Assembly: GCA_041666155.1 (NCBI GenBank)
Contig: JBAYHM010000121.1
Span: 1 to 12,615, forward strand
Direction of reading: 5' to 3'
DNA: 12,615 bases
Source: SZUA-426 sp041666155
GTDB taxonomy: Bacteria; Spirochaetota; Spirochaetia; Treponematales; Breznakiellaceae
Position 1 is the first letter of the stretch. Each line of letters begins with the position of its first letter. Of this stretch, positions 6,785 to 12,615 are shown piece by piece. Made by a program: the position numbers and the translations under genes. The notes under the pieces are model-generated. The model searched no databases. It was not told where the DNA came from and saw only the letters and a program-made list of their open reading frames with translations.

Positions 6785-7735
6785 TCAAGAAACTGCCGGT
6801 TCAGCATGATGATCTTTGACGGCAGGATCGGAAGGGGCGCTTTGCAAAAGCCGAATCAGTTCCGCTTTATTTTTGACTTTGGTTTTTTCATAAATGTTCA
6901 CGACATGCGTCTTAACCGTCGCCATGGATATGTTTAGCGCGTAAGCGATCTCTTTATAGCTTCCCCCGTTGAACAATAGTTCCGCGACTTCTCGCTCCCT
7001 TGCGGACAGATTAAAGCACTGACTGTTGTTCATGGCGCTCTTTTTATTCCTTTCAAGAATAAGGCCATGCTTCATATACCAAAGGATCGGTATTTGAACG
7101 GCTAGGAAATAGAACGGTTGGCTCTGGAACCACACCGGAAAGTCCGGGCGAAAAAGCGGATACGGAAAGTTGAAAACATCCGCGAGGCTTACCAAGGGAT
7201 AGATGATGAGGCTCAATGCGGCGACGTTGATGGTTGTGCGAGTAGAAGGAAGAAGTTCCAGGTGTTTCCACAATATCACCACTCCCGATCCCGCCGCGTA
7301 GAAGAGGCAGACTGCGAGAACAACGCTGTTGATCGTATTTGCCCAGGGAACGGTAACGAAGCAGGACAAAATGTATAGGAAAATATTCGCTACCGTGAGG
7401 ACCGCGAAATAGGGCGTAATCGCTAGTCTGCGCGAATCTATCATATTCAACACTAGGTGTTTATGCATGAACCAGATCCAAACAAAACCTAAGCAAAGGC
7501 GGCAAACCATGGCGGCTGAGATCATTATCCGATCAAAATCGTTTACCTGAGCAGTATCGGGGAATCGAGCATGGGCAAAATATACCAAGGTCATAACGAA
7601 GAGCAGGCCCATTCCGGGAAGCAGGTCGGAGGAGCCGCGGTCGCCGAATCGTTTTCCGTATAGGGCGATTCCTATGATTATAAAAGAACCGCTGAGCAGG
7701 GACAAAAAAGCGATAATGACGCTCAGGTATTCCAT
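6785..7735 (-). CDS. Seven-helix membrane protein with C-terminal LuxR-type HTH
   Basis: From the chosen start the protein has 316 residues. Seven hydrophobic helices fill the N-terminal 225 residues (about 5-26, 38-55, 70-90, 105-127, 133-156, 168-188, 205-222). A GerE/LuxR-type helix-turn-helix follows (about 241-298), with LSAREREVAELL, YKEIAYALNIS and MATVKTHVVNIYEKTKV. It is thus a membrane-bound one-component regulator that would bind DNA from the inner face; the ligand is unknown. It has no receiver domain and no phosphorylatable Asp region. An upstream in-frame ATG at 7759 is rejected because it lies between the -35 and -10 boxes of a good promoter. The ATG at 7735 sits six bases after TATACT and has no Shine-Dalgarno sequence. 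It converges with the histidine kinase gene and diverges from the NHL lipoprotein gene, which is a candidate target (inference). Confidence 0.88.
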   Translation of the reverse strand: MEYLSVIIAFLSLLSGSFIIIGIALYGKRFGDRGSSDLLPGMGLLFVMTLVYFAHARFPDTAQVNDFDRIMISAAMVCRLCLGFVWIWFMHKHLVLNMIDSRRLAITPYFAVLTVANIFLYILSCFVTVPWANTINSVVLAVCLFYAAGSGVVILWKHLELLPSTRTTINVAALSLIIYPLVSLADVFNFPYPLFRPDFPVWFQSQPFYFLAVQIPILWYMKHGLILERNKKSAMNNSQCFNLSAREREVAELLFNGGSYKEIAYALNISMATVKTHVVNIYEKTKVKNKAELIRLLQSAPSDPAVKDHHAEPAVS

Positions 7736-7741
7736 ACCCGA

Positions 7742-7770
7742 AGTATATCGCTCAACCATCCCTCAATCAA
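7742..7770 (-). promoter_or_regulatory. Promoter of the membrane LuxR-type regulator, leaderless type
   Basis: On the minus strand TTGATT (7770-7765), a 17-base spacer and TATACT (7747-7742) form a near-consensus promoter. TCGGGT and the ATG at 7735 follow. This is the strongest of the three leaderless promoters, because the -35 box and its spacing are also good. It rules out the longer ORF start at 7759. Confidence 0.72.
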
Positions 7771-7815
7771 CCAAACGGATGAAGCCCTCCAGCCATCTTT
7801 CATACTTCGTCCATC

Positions 7816-7844
7816 CTTATTTCGCGAGAGTGTGCGGATATAGT
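7816..7844 (+). promoter_or_regulatory. Candidate promoter of the NHL-repeat lipoprotein
   Basis: TATAGT (7839-7844) is a good -10 box with a predicted start near 7851. The -35 candidate CTTATT (7816-7821) is weak, so an activator may be required. The ribosome site AAAGGAGGA (7861-7869) follows. Together with the minus-strand promoter, this spacer is a divergent regulatory region of about 140 bases. Confidence 0.45.
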
Positions 7845-7879
7845 CCTTGTGGGTCTATCTAAAGGAGGATTCAACAAAA

Positions 7880-10432
7880 ATGTACATGAAGAAGCTGATT
7901 TTATCCGCTATAGCGTGCGCGATCGCTCTGACCTTCTTTGCGTGTCCGACGCCGACGGCGGTTACGACTCGGACTTTGACGACGGCGGTGAGTCCCGCGG
8001 ATACGGGGACGGTGACCAGAACTCCCGCGGGCCCTACTTACGCGGACGGAAGTCTCGTCGTGCTGCGCGCGGCGGCGGCGACGGGGTATGTTTTTGACCA
8101 TTGGTCCGGCGACGCTACCGATAACCTCTCGATCACCGCCGTCGCGATGACGGCGGACATGACCGTTACGGCGGTTTTCGTTCCTATCCCCGTAAATTCG
8201 CAAGCCCTCACCCTTGCGGTGTCGCCCGTGGGAAGCGGGACGATCACGCCTTCGCCCAGCGGTTCCAGCTTCACGACCGGTTCTACGGTGACGCTTACTC
8301 CCACGCCGGCTACCGGTTACGCGTTCGACTATTGGACGGGCGATCTTACCGGTTCTTCAAATCCCGGCAGCGTCGTCATGAGCGCGGCTAAATCGATTAC
8401 GGCGGTCTTCCGGGTATTGCAGCCGGGCGGAGCGGTACAGGGAACGCCGCTTTCTCTCTTAGGCGCGGTTACGACGATCTCCGGCGCGCGCGGAGTTGCG
8501 AACAATTTTGACGGCACAGGCGTCGGGGCCCTTTTCAACAATCTCCGCCAGGGCGTCATCGTCGGAGCGTATCTCTACTTCAGCGATTACGGCAACAACC
8601 GTATTCGCCGAATGAACCTTGCGACAAAGGCCGTAACGACTTTCTCCGGCTCCGGCACTGCCGGGCACGTGGACGGGAGCGCCGGAATCGCGCAGTTCAG
8701 CGGCCCCGACGGAATGGCGACGGACGGTTCGGCCTACCTTTACGTAAGCGATGTCGGAAGCCACACCATCAGGCAGGTGAGCCTTTCGGACGGTTCCGTC
8801 GTAAGCATAGCGGGAACCGCGAATACGACGGGAAGCGCGAACAACGCGGACGGAAACCTGGCGACCTTCAACGGCCCTTACGCCGTCGCGTATGCGCCGG
8901 GCAGCCCGGCTACGCTGTATGTGGCGGATACGGAAAACCACCTGATCCGCGCGATCAGCCTTACCGGAACTAATCCGGTAACCACACTTGCGGGAGACGG
9001 GACCGGCGCGGGAGCGGATGGGACCGGGACCGGCGCAAGCTTCAATAGACCCCACGGCATCGCCTGGGACGGGACAAGACTCTGGGTAGTCGATTACAAC
9101 GGACAGATCGTGCGTGAAGTGACGACAGGCGGAGTCGTGACGACCCGGGCCGGCTCATACAATGTTGCGGCAACGACCGACGGGACGGGGAGCGGGGCGC
9201 GATTCGCCAGTCCCCGCACCGTCATCTACGACGGAGGCGTTCTCTACATCGCCCAGCACTCCGACCACACCATCCGTACGATGTCCACAAGCGGCTATGC
9301 GGTATCTACTCTTGTCGGCGGCGGAGCGGGTTGGGCGGACGGGGTTCGGGCGACGGCGCGCTTCTACACTCCGACCGGATTCGCGATCTCCAGCGGAACC
9401 CTCTATGTGATGGAGGAATCCAATTATGATATACGCGCCGTCACCGTTTCGTCGGGGTACACGACGACGGTCGCCGGTTCCCATGGATTAGCAAGCTATA
9501 GCGACGGGACGGGAGTCGGCGCCGTTTTCAACGCGCCTGCGGGAATGGCGACCGACGGAACCTATCTCTATTTCTGCGAGGTGGGGAACGCCGCGATACG
9601 GAAACAACATATCGCGACCGGGGTCGTCACTACCGTCGCGGGAGGCGCCGGGGCAGGTTCCGCCGACGGGCTCGGCAGTTCCGCGCATTTCAACAACCCG
9701 CTGGGTATCACGACGGACGGCACCTGGCTCTACGTCTGCGACTACAACAACCATACCATCCGCAGGATAGAGATTGCGACGAGTGCCGTGGATACCTTCG
9801 CGGGCTTGGCGAGTAACGCGGGCAGCCACGACGACATCGGCACGGCGGCCCGTTTCAACGCCCCCTATGACATCACGACGGACGGAACGTACCTCTACGT
9901 GACGGAAATAAGCAACCACGATATCCGCAAAATTGGAATCTCCTCAAGGCAGGTGACGACGCTCTCGGGACAGGTGGGAGTAGCCGGCTACAACAACGGA
10001 ACAGGGACCGAGGCACGTTTCAACAGCCCGCACGGGATCATCACGGACGGCTCAAAGCTGTACGTCTGCGATTACGGCAACTTCCTGATCCGCGTCGTGG
10101 ACCCGGTAAGCGGAACCACTACAAACCTGGCGGGTTATGCTGGGGTTTCGGGACACGCCGAGGGGACAGGGGATAACGCGCGCTTTAGAACACCCAACTT
10201 TATTACCTGCGACGGAACTAACCTCTATGTCACTGACCTGGATCATACGGTCCGCAAGATCGTCATCGCGACGAAGGTCGTTTCAACTATCGCCGGGTCC
10301 GATTCGGTAAACGGCTATACGGACGGCACGGGTACTGCCGCCCGGTTCTATAATCCTTATGGAATCACGACTAACGGAACATACCTGTACGTCAGCGACA
10401 ACGCGAATCATACGATACGAAAAATCGATTAA
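7880..10432 (+). CDS. Lipoprotein with two InlB-type repeats and a twelve-blade NHL propeller region
   Basis: The open frame runs back to TTG at 7847, but the ribosome site AAAGGAGGA (7861-7869) selects the ATG at 7880, giving 850 residues. The N-terminus is a lipoprotein signal (MKKLILSAIACAIALTFFAC) with Cys22 as the likely lipidated residue. The Phe-rich box fits relaxed spirochaetal lipoboxes. Residues 32-101 and 109-177 are two divergent InlB B-repeat-like units (SPxxxGTxTxxPxG, then TGYxFDxWxGD). Residues from about 203 to the end hold twelve NHL-like repeats of about 53-60 residues with the core DGTGxxARFNxPxGIxTDGTxLYVxDxxNHxIRKI. Such propellers usually bind proteins or glycans, so a surface-exposed binding role is likely; no catalytic residues are recognised. 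The last blade lacks its final strand, which AVTTISG (196-202) could supply. A terminator follows 20 bases after the stop. Confidence 0.92.
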   Translation: MYMKKLILSAIACAIALTFFACPTPTAVTTRTLTTAVSPADTGTVTRTPAGPTYADGSLVVLRAAAATGYVFDHWSGDATDNLSITAVAMTADMTVTAVFVPIPVNSQALTLAVSPVGSGTITPSPSGSSFTTGSTVTLTPTPATGYAFDYWTGDLTGSSNPGSVVMSAAKSITAVFRVLQPGGAVQGTPLSLLGAVTTISGARGVANNFDGTGVGALFNNLRQGVIVGAYLYFSDYGNNRIRRMNLATKAVTTFSGSGTAGHVDGSAGIAQFSGPDGMATDGSAYLYVSDVGSHTIRQVSLSDGSVVSIAGTANTTGSANNADGNLATFNGPYAVAYAPGSPATLYVADTENHLIRAISLTGTNPVTTLAGDGTGAGADGTGTGASFNRPHGIAWDGTRLWVVDYNGQIVREVTTGGVVTTRAGSYNVAATTDGTGSGARFASPRTVIYDGGVLYIAQHSDHTIRTMSTSGYAVSTLVGGGAGWADGVRATARFYTPTGFAISSGTLYVMEESNYDIRAVTVSSGYTTTVAGSHGLASYSDGTGVGAVFNAPAGMATDGTYLYFCEVGNAAIRKQHIATGVVTTVAGGAGAGSADGLGSSAHFNNPLGITTDGTWLYVCDYNNHTIRRIEIATSAVDTFAGLASNAGSHDDIGTAARFNAPYDITTDGTYLYVTEISNHDIRKIGISSRQVTTLSGQVGVAGYNNGTGTEARFNSPHGIITDGSKLYVCDYGNFLIRVVDPVSGTTTNLAGYAGVSGHAEGTGDNARFRTPNFITCDGTNLYVTDLDHTVRKIVIATKVVSTIAGSDSVNGYTDGTGTAARFYNPYGITTNGTYLYVSDNANHTIRKID
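8464..10429 (+). repeat. Twelve tandem NHL-like coding repeats
   Basis: The DNA encodes twelve degenerate units of about 160-180 bases each. Recurrent blocks encode DGTGxGARF, TDGTYLYV and NHxIRKI, and are spaced by one unit. The units differ enough that they look long established rather than recently expanded. Units 7-12 resemble each other more closely than units 1-6 do, by eye. Confidence 0.85.
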
Positions 10433-10452
10433 GAATAGGATCTATTGGGGAA

Positions 10453-10487
10453 GGGGCCGGCCAAACATAATGGCGGCCCCTTTTTTT
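10453..10487 (+). terminator. Strong intrinsic terminator of the NHL lipoprotein gene
   Basis: GGGGCCG (10453-10459) and CGGCCCC (10474-10480) form a 7-bp GC stem around a 14-base loop and are followed at once by T7 (10481-10487). It lies 20 bases after the stop codon at 10432 and is the clearest terminator in the window. Confidence 0.92.
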
Positions 10488-10541
10488 GCCCATAACCGGT
10501 TGATGAGTTCCTTTTATTCGTAGCCGGAGCGGGAACCATAG

Positions 10542-10600
10542 TAAAATGGGTAGTATGTTACGGTCGTTGTTAAAAGGGCTGTATGGACATATTCTATAGT
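10542..10600 (+). promoter_or_regulatory. Promoter region of the five-helix membrane protein
   Basis: Two -10-like boxes are present: TAAAAT (10542-10547) and TATAGT (10595-10600). The second leaves a leader of roughly 14 bases with the ribosome site GGAGG (10612-10616). The first would give a longer leader that contains a 14-codon ORF (10555-10599). No convincing -35 box is seen for either. Confidence 0.35.
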
Positions 10601-10620
10601 CCAGGGTAAACGGAGGTTTT

Positions 10621-11163
10621 ATGGCCGACGAATATCAAGAGAAACAGGGGCTTCTTTCTCGTACGATCAAGGTTGCGCGAGATGGTCGGGCAGTCACGTA
10701 TTGCCTTTCTATTACCGTGATAGCCGCCATCGGCGCTCTGCTCGGAGTTATGCTTAAAACACCGCTCATCGTTCTCGTGGGTTTGCTGCCGGCCGCGGTC
10801 TATGAGTTTATCAGGACAAAAGGCGCGTCGACCAAATTTTCGTCGATGCTTCTTGTCATCCTACTTGTCGCCGAAGCGATCGTTATCGTTTTCAAAATCG
10901 AAATCAACCTTACTAAGATACTTGGTATCGGTTCTCTTTCGATCGCGCGATTCCGCGTACCGATCGGGGATATCAGGATAATGGGTACCGCGCTAATCGC
11001 GGTATTGTCGGTTATTCTTTTCGTTCGGACCGCCGGCGTGTACACGAAATGGCTTGCGGCCCTCATATTCGTCGTAGGGTTCGTGTTCATATACGCGCTC
11101 TCTCCGGCGGAGTTCGGCAGGCTTTTCAATTGGGCCGTTCAGGAAATCAAGCATGTATTTTGA
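10621..11163 (+). CDS. Hypothetical integral membrane protein, five predicted helices
   Basis: The 180-residue protein begins with a short charged cytoplasmic tail (about 1-23). Five hydrophobic segments follow (about 24-46, 47-64, 74-92, 118-140, 144-160), then a short amphipathic C-terminal stretch ending in KHVF. I do not recognise a family, and there are no obvious catalytic, metal-binding or transporter motifs. The ribosome site GGAGG (10612-10616), four bases before the ATG, makes the start secure. The gene stands alone between the terminator of the lipoprotein gene and the convergent rnfB gene, so its neighbours do not suggest a function. Confidence 0.8.
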   Translation: MADEYQEKQGLLSRTIKVARDGRAVTYCLSITVIAAIGALLGVMLKTPLIVLVGLLPAAVYEFIRTKGASTKFSSMLLVILLVAEAIVIVFKIEINLTKILGIGSLSIARFRVPIGDIRIMGTALIAVLSVILFVRTAGVYTKWLAALIFVVGFVFIYALSPAEFGRLFNWAVQEIKHVF

Positions 11164-11195
11164 AGGGATTTTCCGAAAAGCCGACAGGAAAGCCG

Positions 11196-11298
11196 CGCCC
11201 GAGAGGGGGTAGCGGAGGACCCCGGAGTCCCGGCGGCGCGCCGGAGGCGCGGGCCGGGATGAGGAGGCCGGAGCGAGGGGGAGGCTTCCCCCTTCCCC
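11196..11298. repeat. GC-rich structured spacer, candidate dispersed intergenic element
   Basis: This stretch between two convergent genes is far more GC- and purine-rich than the flanking genes. TCCCGGC (11228-11234) pairs with GCCGGGA (11253-11259). Inside it CGCGCC (11237-11242) pairs with GGCGCG (11246-11251), making a long stem with a small internal loop. A second hairpin pairs GGGGGA (11277-11282) with TCCCCC (11287-11292) around GGCT. Neither has a U-tract on either strand. Similar GC-rich tails after genes are, as I recall, repeated in some treponeme genomes, but one window cannot show this. It may serve as the end signal for the rnf operon. Confidence 0.45.
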
Positions 11299-11305
11299 AA
11301 TATCT

Positions 11306-12175
11306 TTACGCTTTGGCGGGTGCGGCTTCGGCTTTCGCGGGCCGCTTTTCTCCGATCGTCTCGCCGACGATCACGTCGTACTGCAGCATTTTGTAAACCT
11401 TGGTCGGGCACTTTTCCACGCAGACGCCGCAAGAAGTGCACTTGGCGTAGTCGGTGACGGGGATGCCGTTGACCATCGTAATGCACTTTTCGGGGCAGTT
11501 CTTAACGCAGATTTCGCACTTGATGCAGCCGACTTTACACGTCTTCATGACCATCGCTTTTACCGTGTTGCGGTTTGAGCAGACGACCATGGATCCGACG
11601 CGCTGTTTGGTGACGCGCTTGAGGATCATCTGCGGGCACTCCGCGATGCACATGCCGCAGCCGGTACACTTGTCGTAGTCCACGTGCGGGAGGCCGTCTT
11701 CGCCCATGTGGAGGGCGTCGAACTGGCAGACCGCGACGCAGTCGCCGTACCCGAGGCAGCCCCAGGCGCAAAGCTTGGTTCCACCCGCGGAAAGCTTGGC
11801 AGCGCGGCAGGTTTTTACGCCGACGTACTCGCCCTTGAGCGGCGCGTGCGTTTTGGATCCCTGGCAGGCCAGGACCGCGACGATATCTTCGGCGGCGGCG
11901 GTGACGCCCATCAGGGAAGCCAACGCTTCGGCTACGGCCTTTCCACCGACGGAACAACGGGTGACTTCCGTGGTGCGTCCCGCGACGGCGGCGGCATAGC
12001 CGTCGCAGCCGGGAAAACCGCAGGCGCCGCAGTTGACGCTCGGAAGCGCCGCGCGCACTTTTTCGATCATAGGATCGCGCTCAACCTTGAAGAATTCCCG
12101 GAAGAACCCGAGGGAGACGCCGAGCGCGAAAGCGAGAACGACGGCGAAGAGCGCGGTGATTAAGATGATGTTCAC
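11306..12175 (-). CDS. rnfB: RnfB, ferredoxin subunit of the Rnf ion-translocating complex
   Basis: The 289-residue protein has one N-terminal membrane helix (about 3-25). A 4Fe-4S domain follows (C49, C52, C57 and C74 in NCGACGFPGCDGY and TRC), then a Cys-rich region with several ferredoxin-type clusters. Cluster sets include C136, C140, C146 and C150; C170, C173, C176 and C180; C217, C220, C223 and C227; and C246, C249, C252 and C256. RnfB passes electrons from reduced ferredoxin into the membrane complex that reduces NAD+ while exporting Na+ or H+. It starts with GTG at 12175, preceded by AGGAGGAA (12190-12183), which overlaps the rnfA stop codon. The order A then B matches the usual end of rnfCDGEAB operons. 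The Ala/Lys-rich tail (KAEAAPAKA) is unremarkable. It is probably the last gene of the operon here. Confidence 0.96.
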   Translation of the reverse strand: MNIILITALFAVVLAFALGVSLGFFREFFKVERDPMIEKVRAALPSVNCGACGFPGCDGYAAAVAGRTTEVTRCSVGGKAVAEALASLMGVTAAAEDIVAVLACQGSKTHAPLKGEYVGVKTCRAAKLSAGGTKLCAWGCLGYGDCVAVCQFDALHMGEDGLPHVDYDKCTGCGMCIAECPQMILKRVTKQRVGSMVVCSNRNTVKAMVMKTCKVGCIKCEICVKNCPEKCITMVNGIPVTDYAKCTSCGVCVEKCPTKVYKMLQYDVIVGETIGEKRPAKAEAAPAKA

Positions 12176-12187
12176 GCTTTCTTCCTC

Positions 12188-12615
12188 CTATTTGATCAAG
12201 CCCGAGAAGCCCATGAACGCGACGGCGAGCAACGCGGTCGCGGTGAAGAGGATTGGGGTCCCCTGCATGAACTTGGGTATTGGGCTGGTTTTGATGCGTT
12301 CGCGGATACCCGCGAGAAGCCAGAGGGACACGAGGTATCCGAGCGCGACGGCGACTGAATACACCATCGACTGCACGAATGTGTAGCCCTTGGTTATGTT
12401 GTCGAAGGTTACCGCCAGGATGGCGCAGTTGGTGGTTATGAGCGGCAGATAGATGCCCATCGCCATATAGAGCGCGGGAGCGGTTTTCTTCAGGTAGAAT
12501 TCCACCAGTTGCACGAGCGATGCGATGATCAGGATGAAGGCCAGGATCATCAGGAACTCGAGTCCCTGCGGCTTGAGAATGAAGTGATACAACGGCCAGG
12601 TGACCGCCGTGGCCA
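12188..12615 (-). CDS. rnfA: RnfA, membrane subunit of the Rnf complex (N-terminal part cut by window edge)
   Basis: The frame is open to the right edge, so the start is missing. About 142 residues of a protein that is usually about 190 long are visible. An apparent TTG start at 12592 is only an internal codon, since WPLYHFIL continues in frame across it. The sequence has successive membrane helices and the conserved PLITTNCAILAVTF segment. Its Cys, together with that of RnfE, is thought to bind the intramembrane Fe-S centre in Rnf and Nqr complexes. RnfA pairs with RnfE to carry electrons across the membrane during ion pumping. Its TAG stop (12190-12188) lies 12 bases before the rnfB GTG, and the rnfB ribosome site overlaps it, so the two are transcribed and probably translated together. 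Confidence 0.94.
   Translation of the reverse strand, partial: ATAVTWPLYHFILKPQGLEFLMILAFILIIASLVQLVEFYLKKTAPALYMAMGIYLPLITTNCAILAVTFDNITKGYTFVQSMVYSVAVALGYLVSLWLLAGIRERIKTSPIPKFMQGTPILFTATALLAVAFMGFSGLIK

Noticed and set aside
6793..6825. CTGCCG/CGGCAG inverted repeat near the convergent gene ends
   Set aside because: It has a 6-bp stem, a 21-base loop, no T-run, and lies inside the regulator's coding sequence; too weak to call a terminator.
7736..7759. ATG at 7759 as start of the LuxR-type membrane protein
   Set aside because: It falls between the -35 and -10 boxes of a near-consensus promoter, so it would not be in the mRNA.
7847..7879. TTG at 7847 as start of the NHL lipoprotein
   Set aside because: The ribosome site lies downstream of it, and the extension would put a charged segment before the lipoprotein signal.
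8459..9055. Several 100-200-codon minus-strand ORFs across the NHL gene
   Set aside because: They are Arg/Val/Gly-rich shadows of a repetitive GC-rich gene and have no start signals.
8464..10432. The repeated coding units as a CRISPR array or other DNA-level repeat system
   Set aside because: The repeats keep the reading frame, vary at the DNA level, and encode propeller blades; there are no unique spacers and no cas genes.
12188..12592. RnfA as a complete 134-residue protein starting at TTG 12592
   Set aside because: The frame continues to the window edge with RnfA-like residues, and the family is usually about 190 residues long.

Overview
The window most likely comes from a spirochaete, probably a GC-rich member of the Treponema group. 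The basis is a lipoprotein with a relaxed, Phe-rich lipobox carrying InlB-type and NHL repeats, an Rnf operon, a coiled-coil protein ending in a membrane anchor, and the overall codon use. This is inference; there is no rRNA or other marker gene to settle it. No CRISPR array, transposase, integrase, tRNA or rRNA is visible.

Layout, left to right. (1) 42-1205, minus: a hypothetical protein with a C-terminal membrane anchor. It is divergent from (2) 1283-1852, plus: a secreted or membrane coiled-coil protein whose sequence contains a second long ORF in another frame. (3) 1872-4133, plus: a two-gene unit of an XRE-cupin regulator and an acyl-CoA synthetase. Its promoter lies inside the 3' end of gene 2. 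(4) 4134-4351: an array of RNA hairpins. (5) 4352-6772, plus: a membrane sensor histidine kinase (Cache-HAMP-PAS-HisKA_2-HATPase), convergent with (6) 6785-7735, minus: a seven-helix membrane protein with a LuxR-type HTH. (7) 7880-10432, plus: a large lipoprotein with two InlB-type repeats and twelve NHL-like blades, ended by a strong terminator. (8) 10621-11163, plus: a five-helix hypothetical membrane protein. (9) 11164-11305: a GC-rich structured spacer. (10) 11306-12615, minus: rnfB and the 3' part of rnfA, the end of an Rnf operon entering from the right edge.

Three genes (1, 5 and 6) share one start architecture: a TATACT -10 box, exactly six bases, then ATG, with no Shine-Dalgarno sequence. 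This predicts leaderless mRNAs and moves two starts downstream of the longest ORF. The other genes mostly have ordinary purine-rich ribosome binding sites.

Functionally the window combines ion-coupled ferredoxin:NAD+ redox chemistry (Rnf), fatty-acid activation under a probable local regulator, membrane signal perception, and a surface lipoprotein. I see no clear new multi-gene system. The observations most worth following are the repeated leaderless promoter motif, the two overlapping frames at 1283-1758, the hairpin array, and the closure geometry of the NHL protein.
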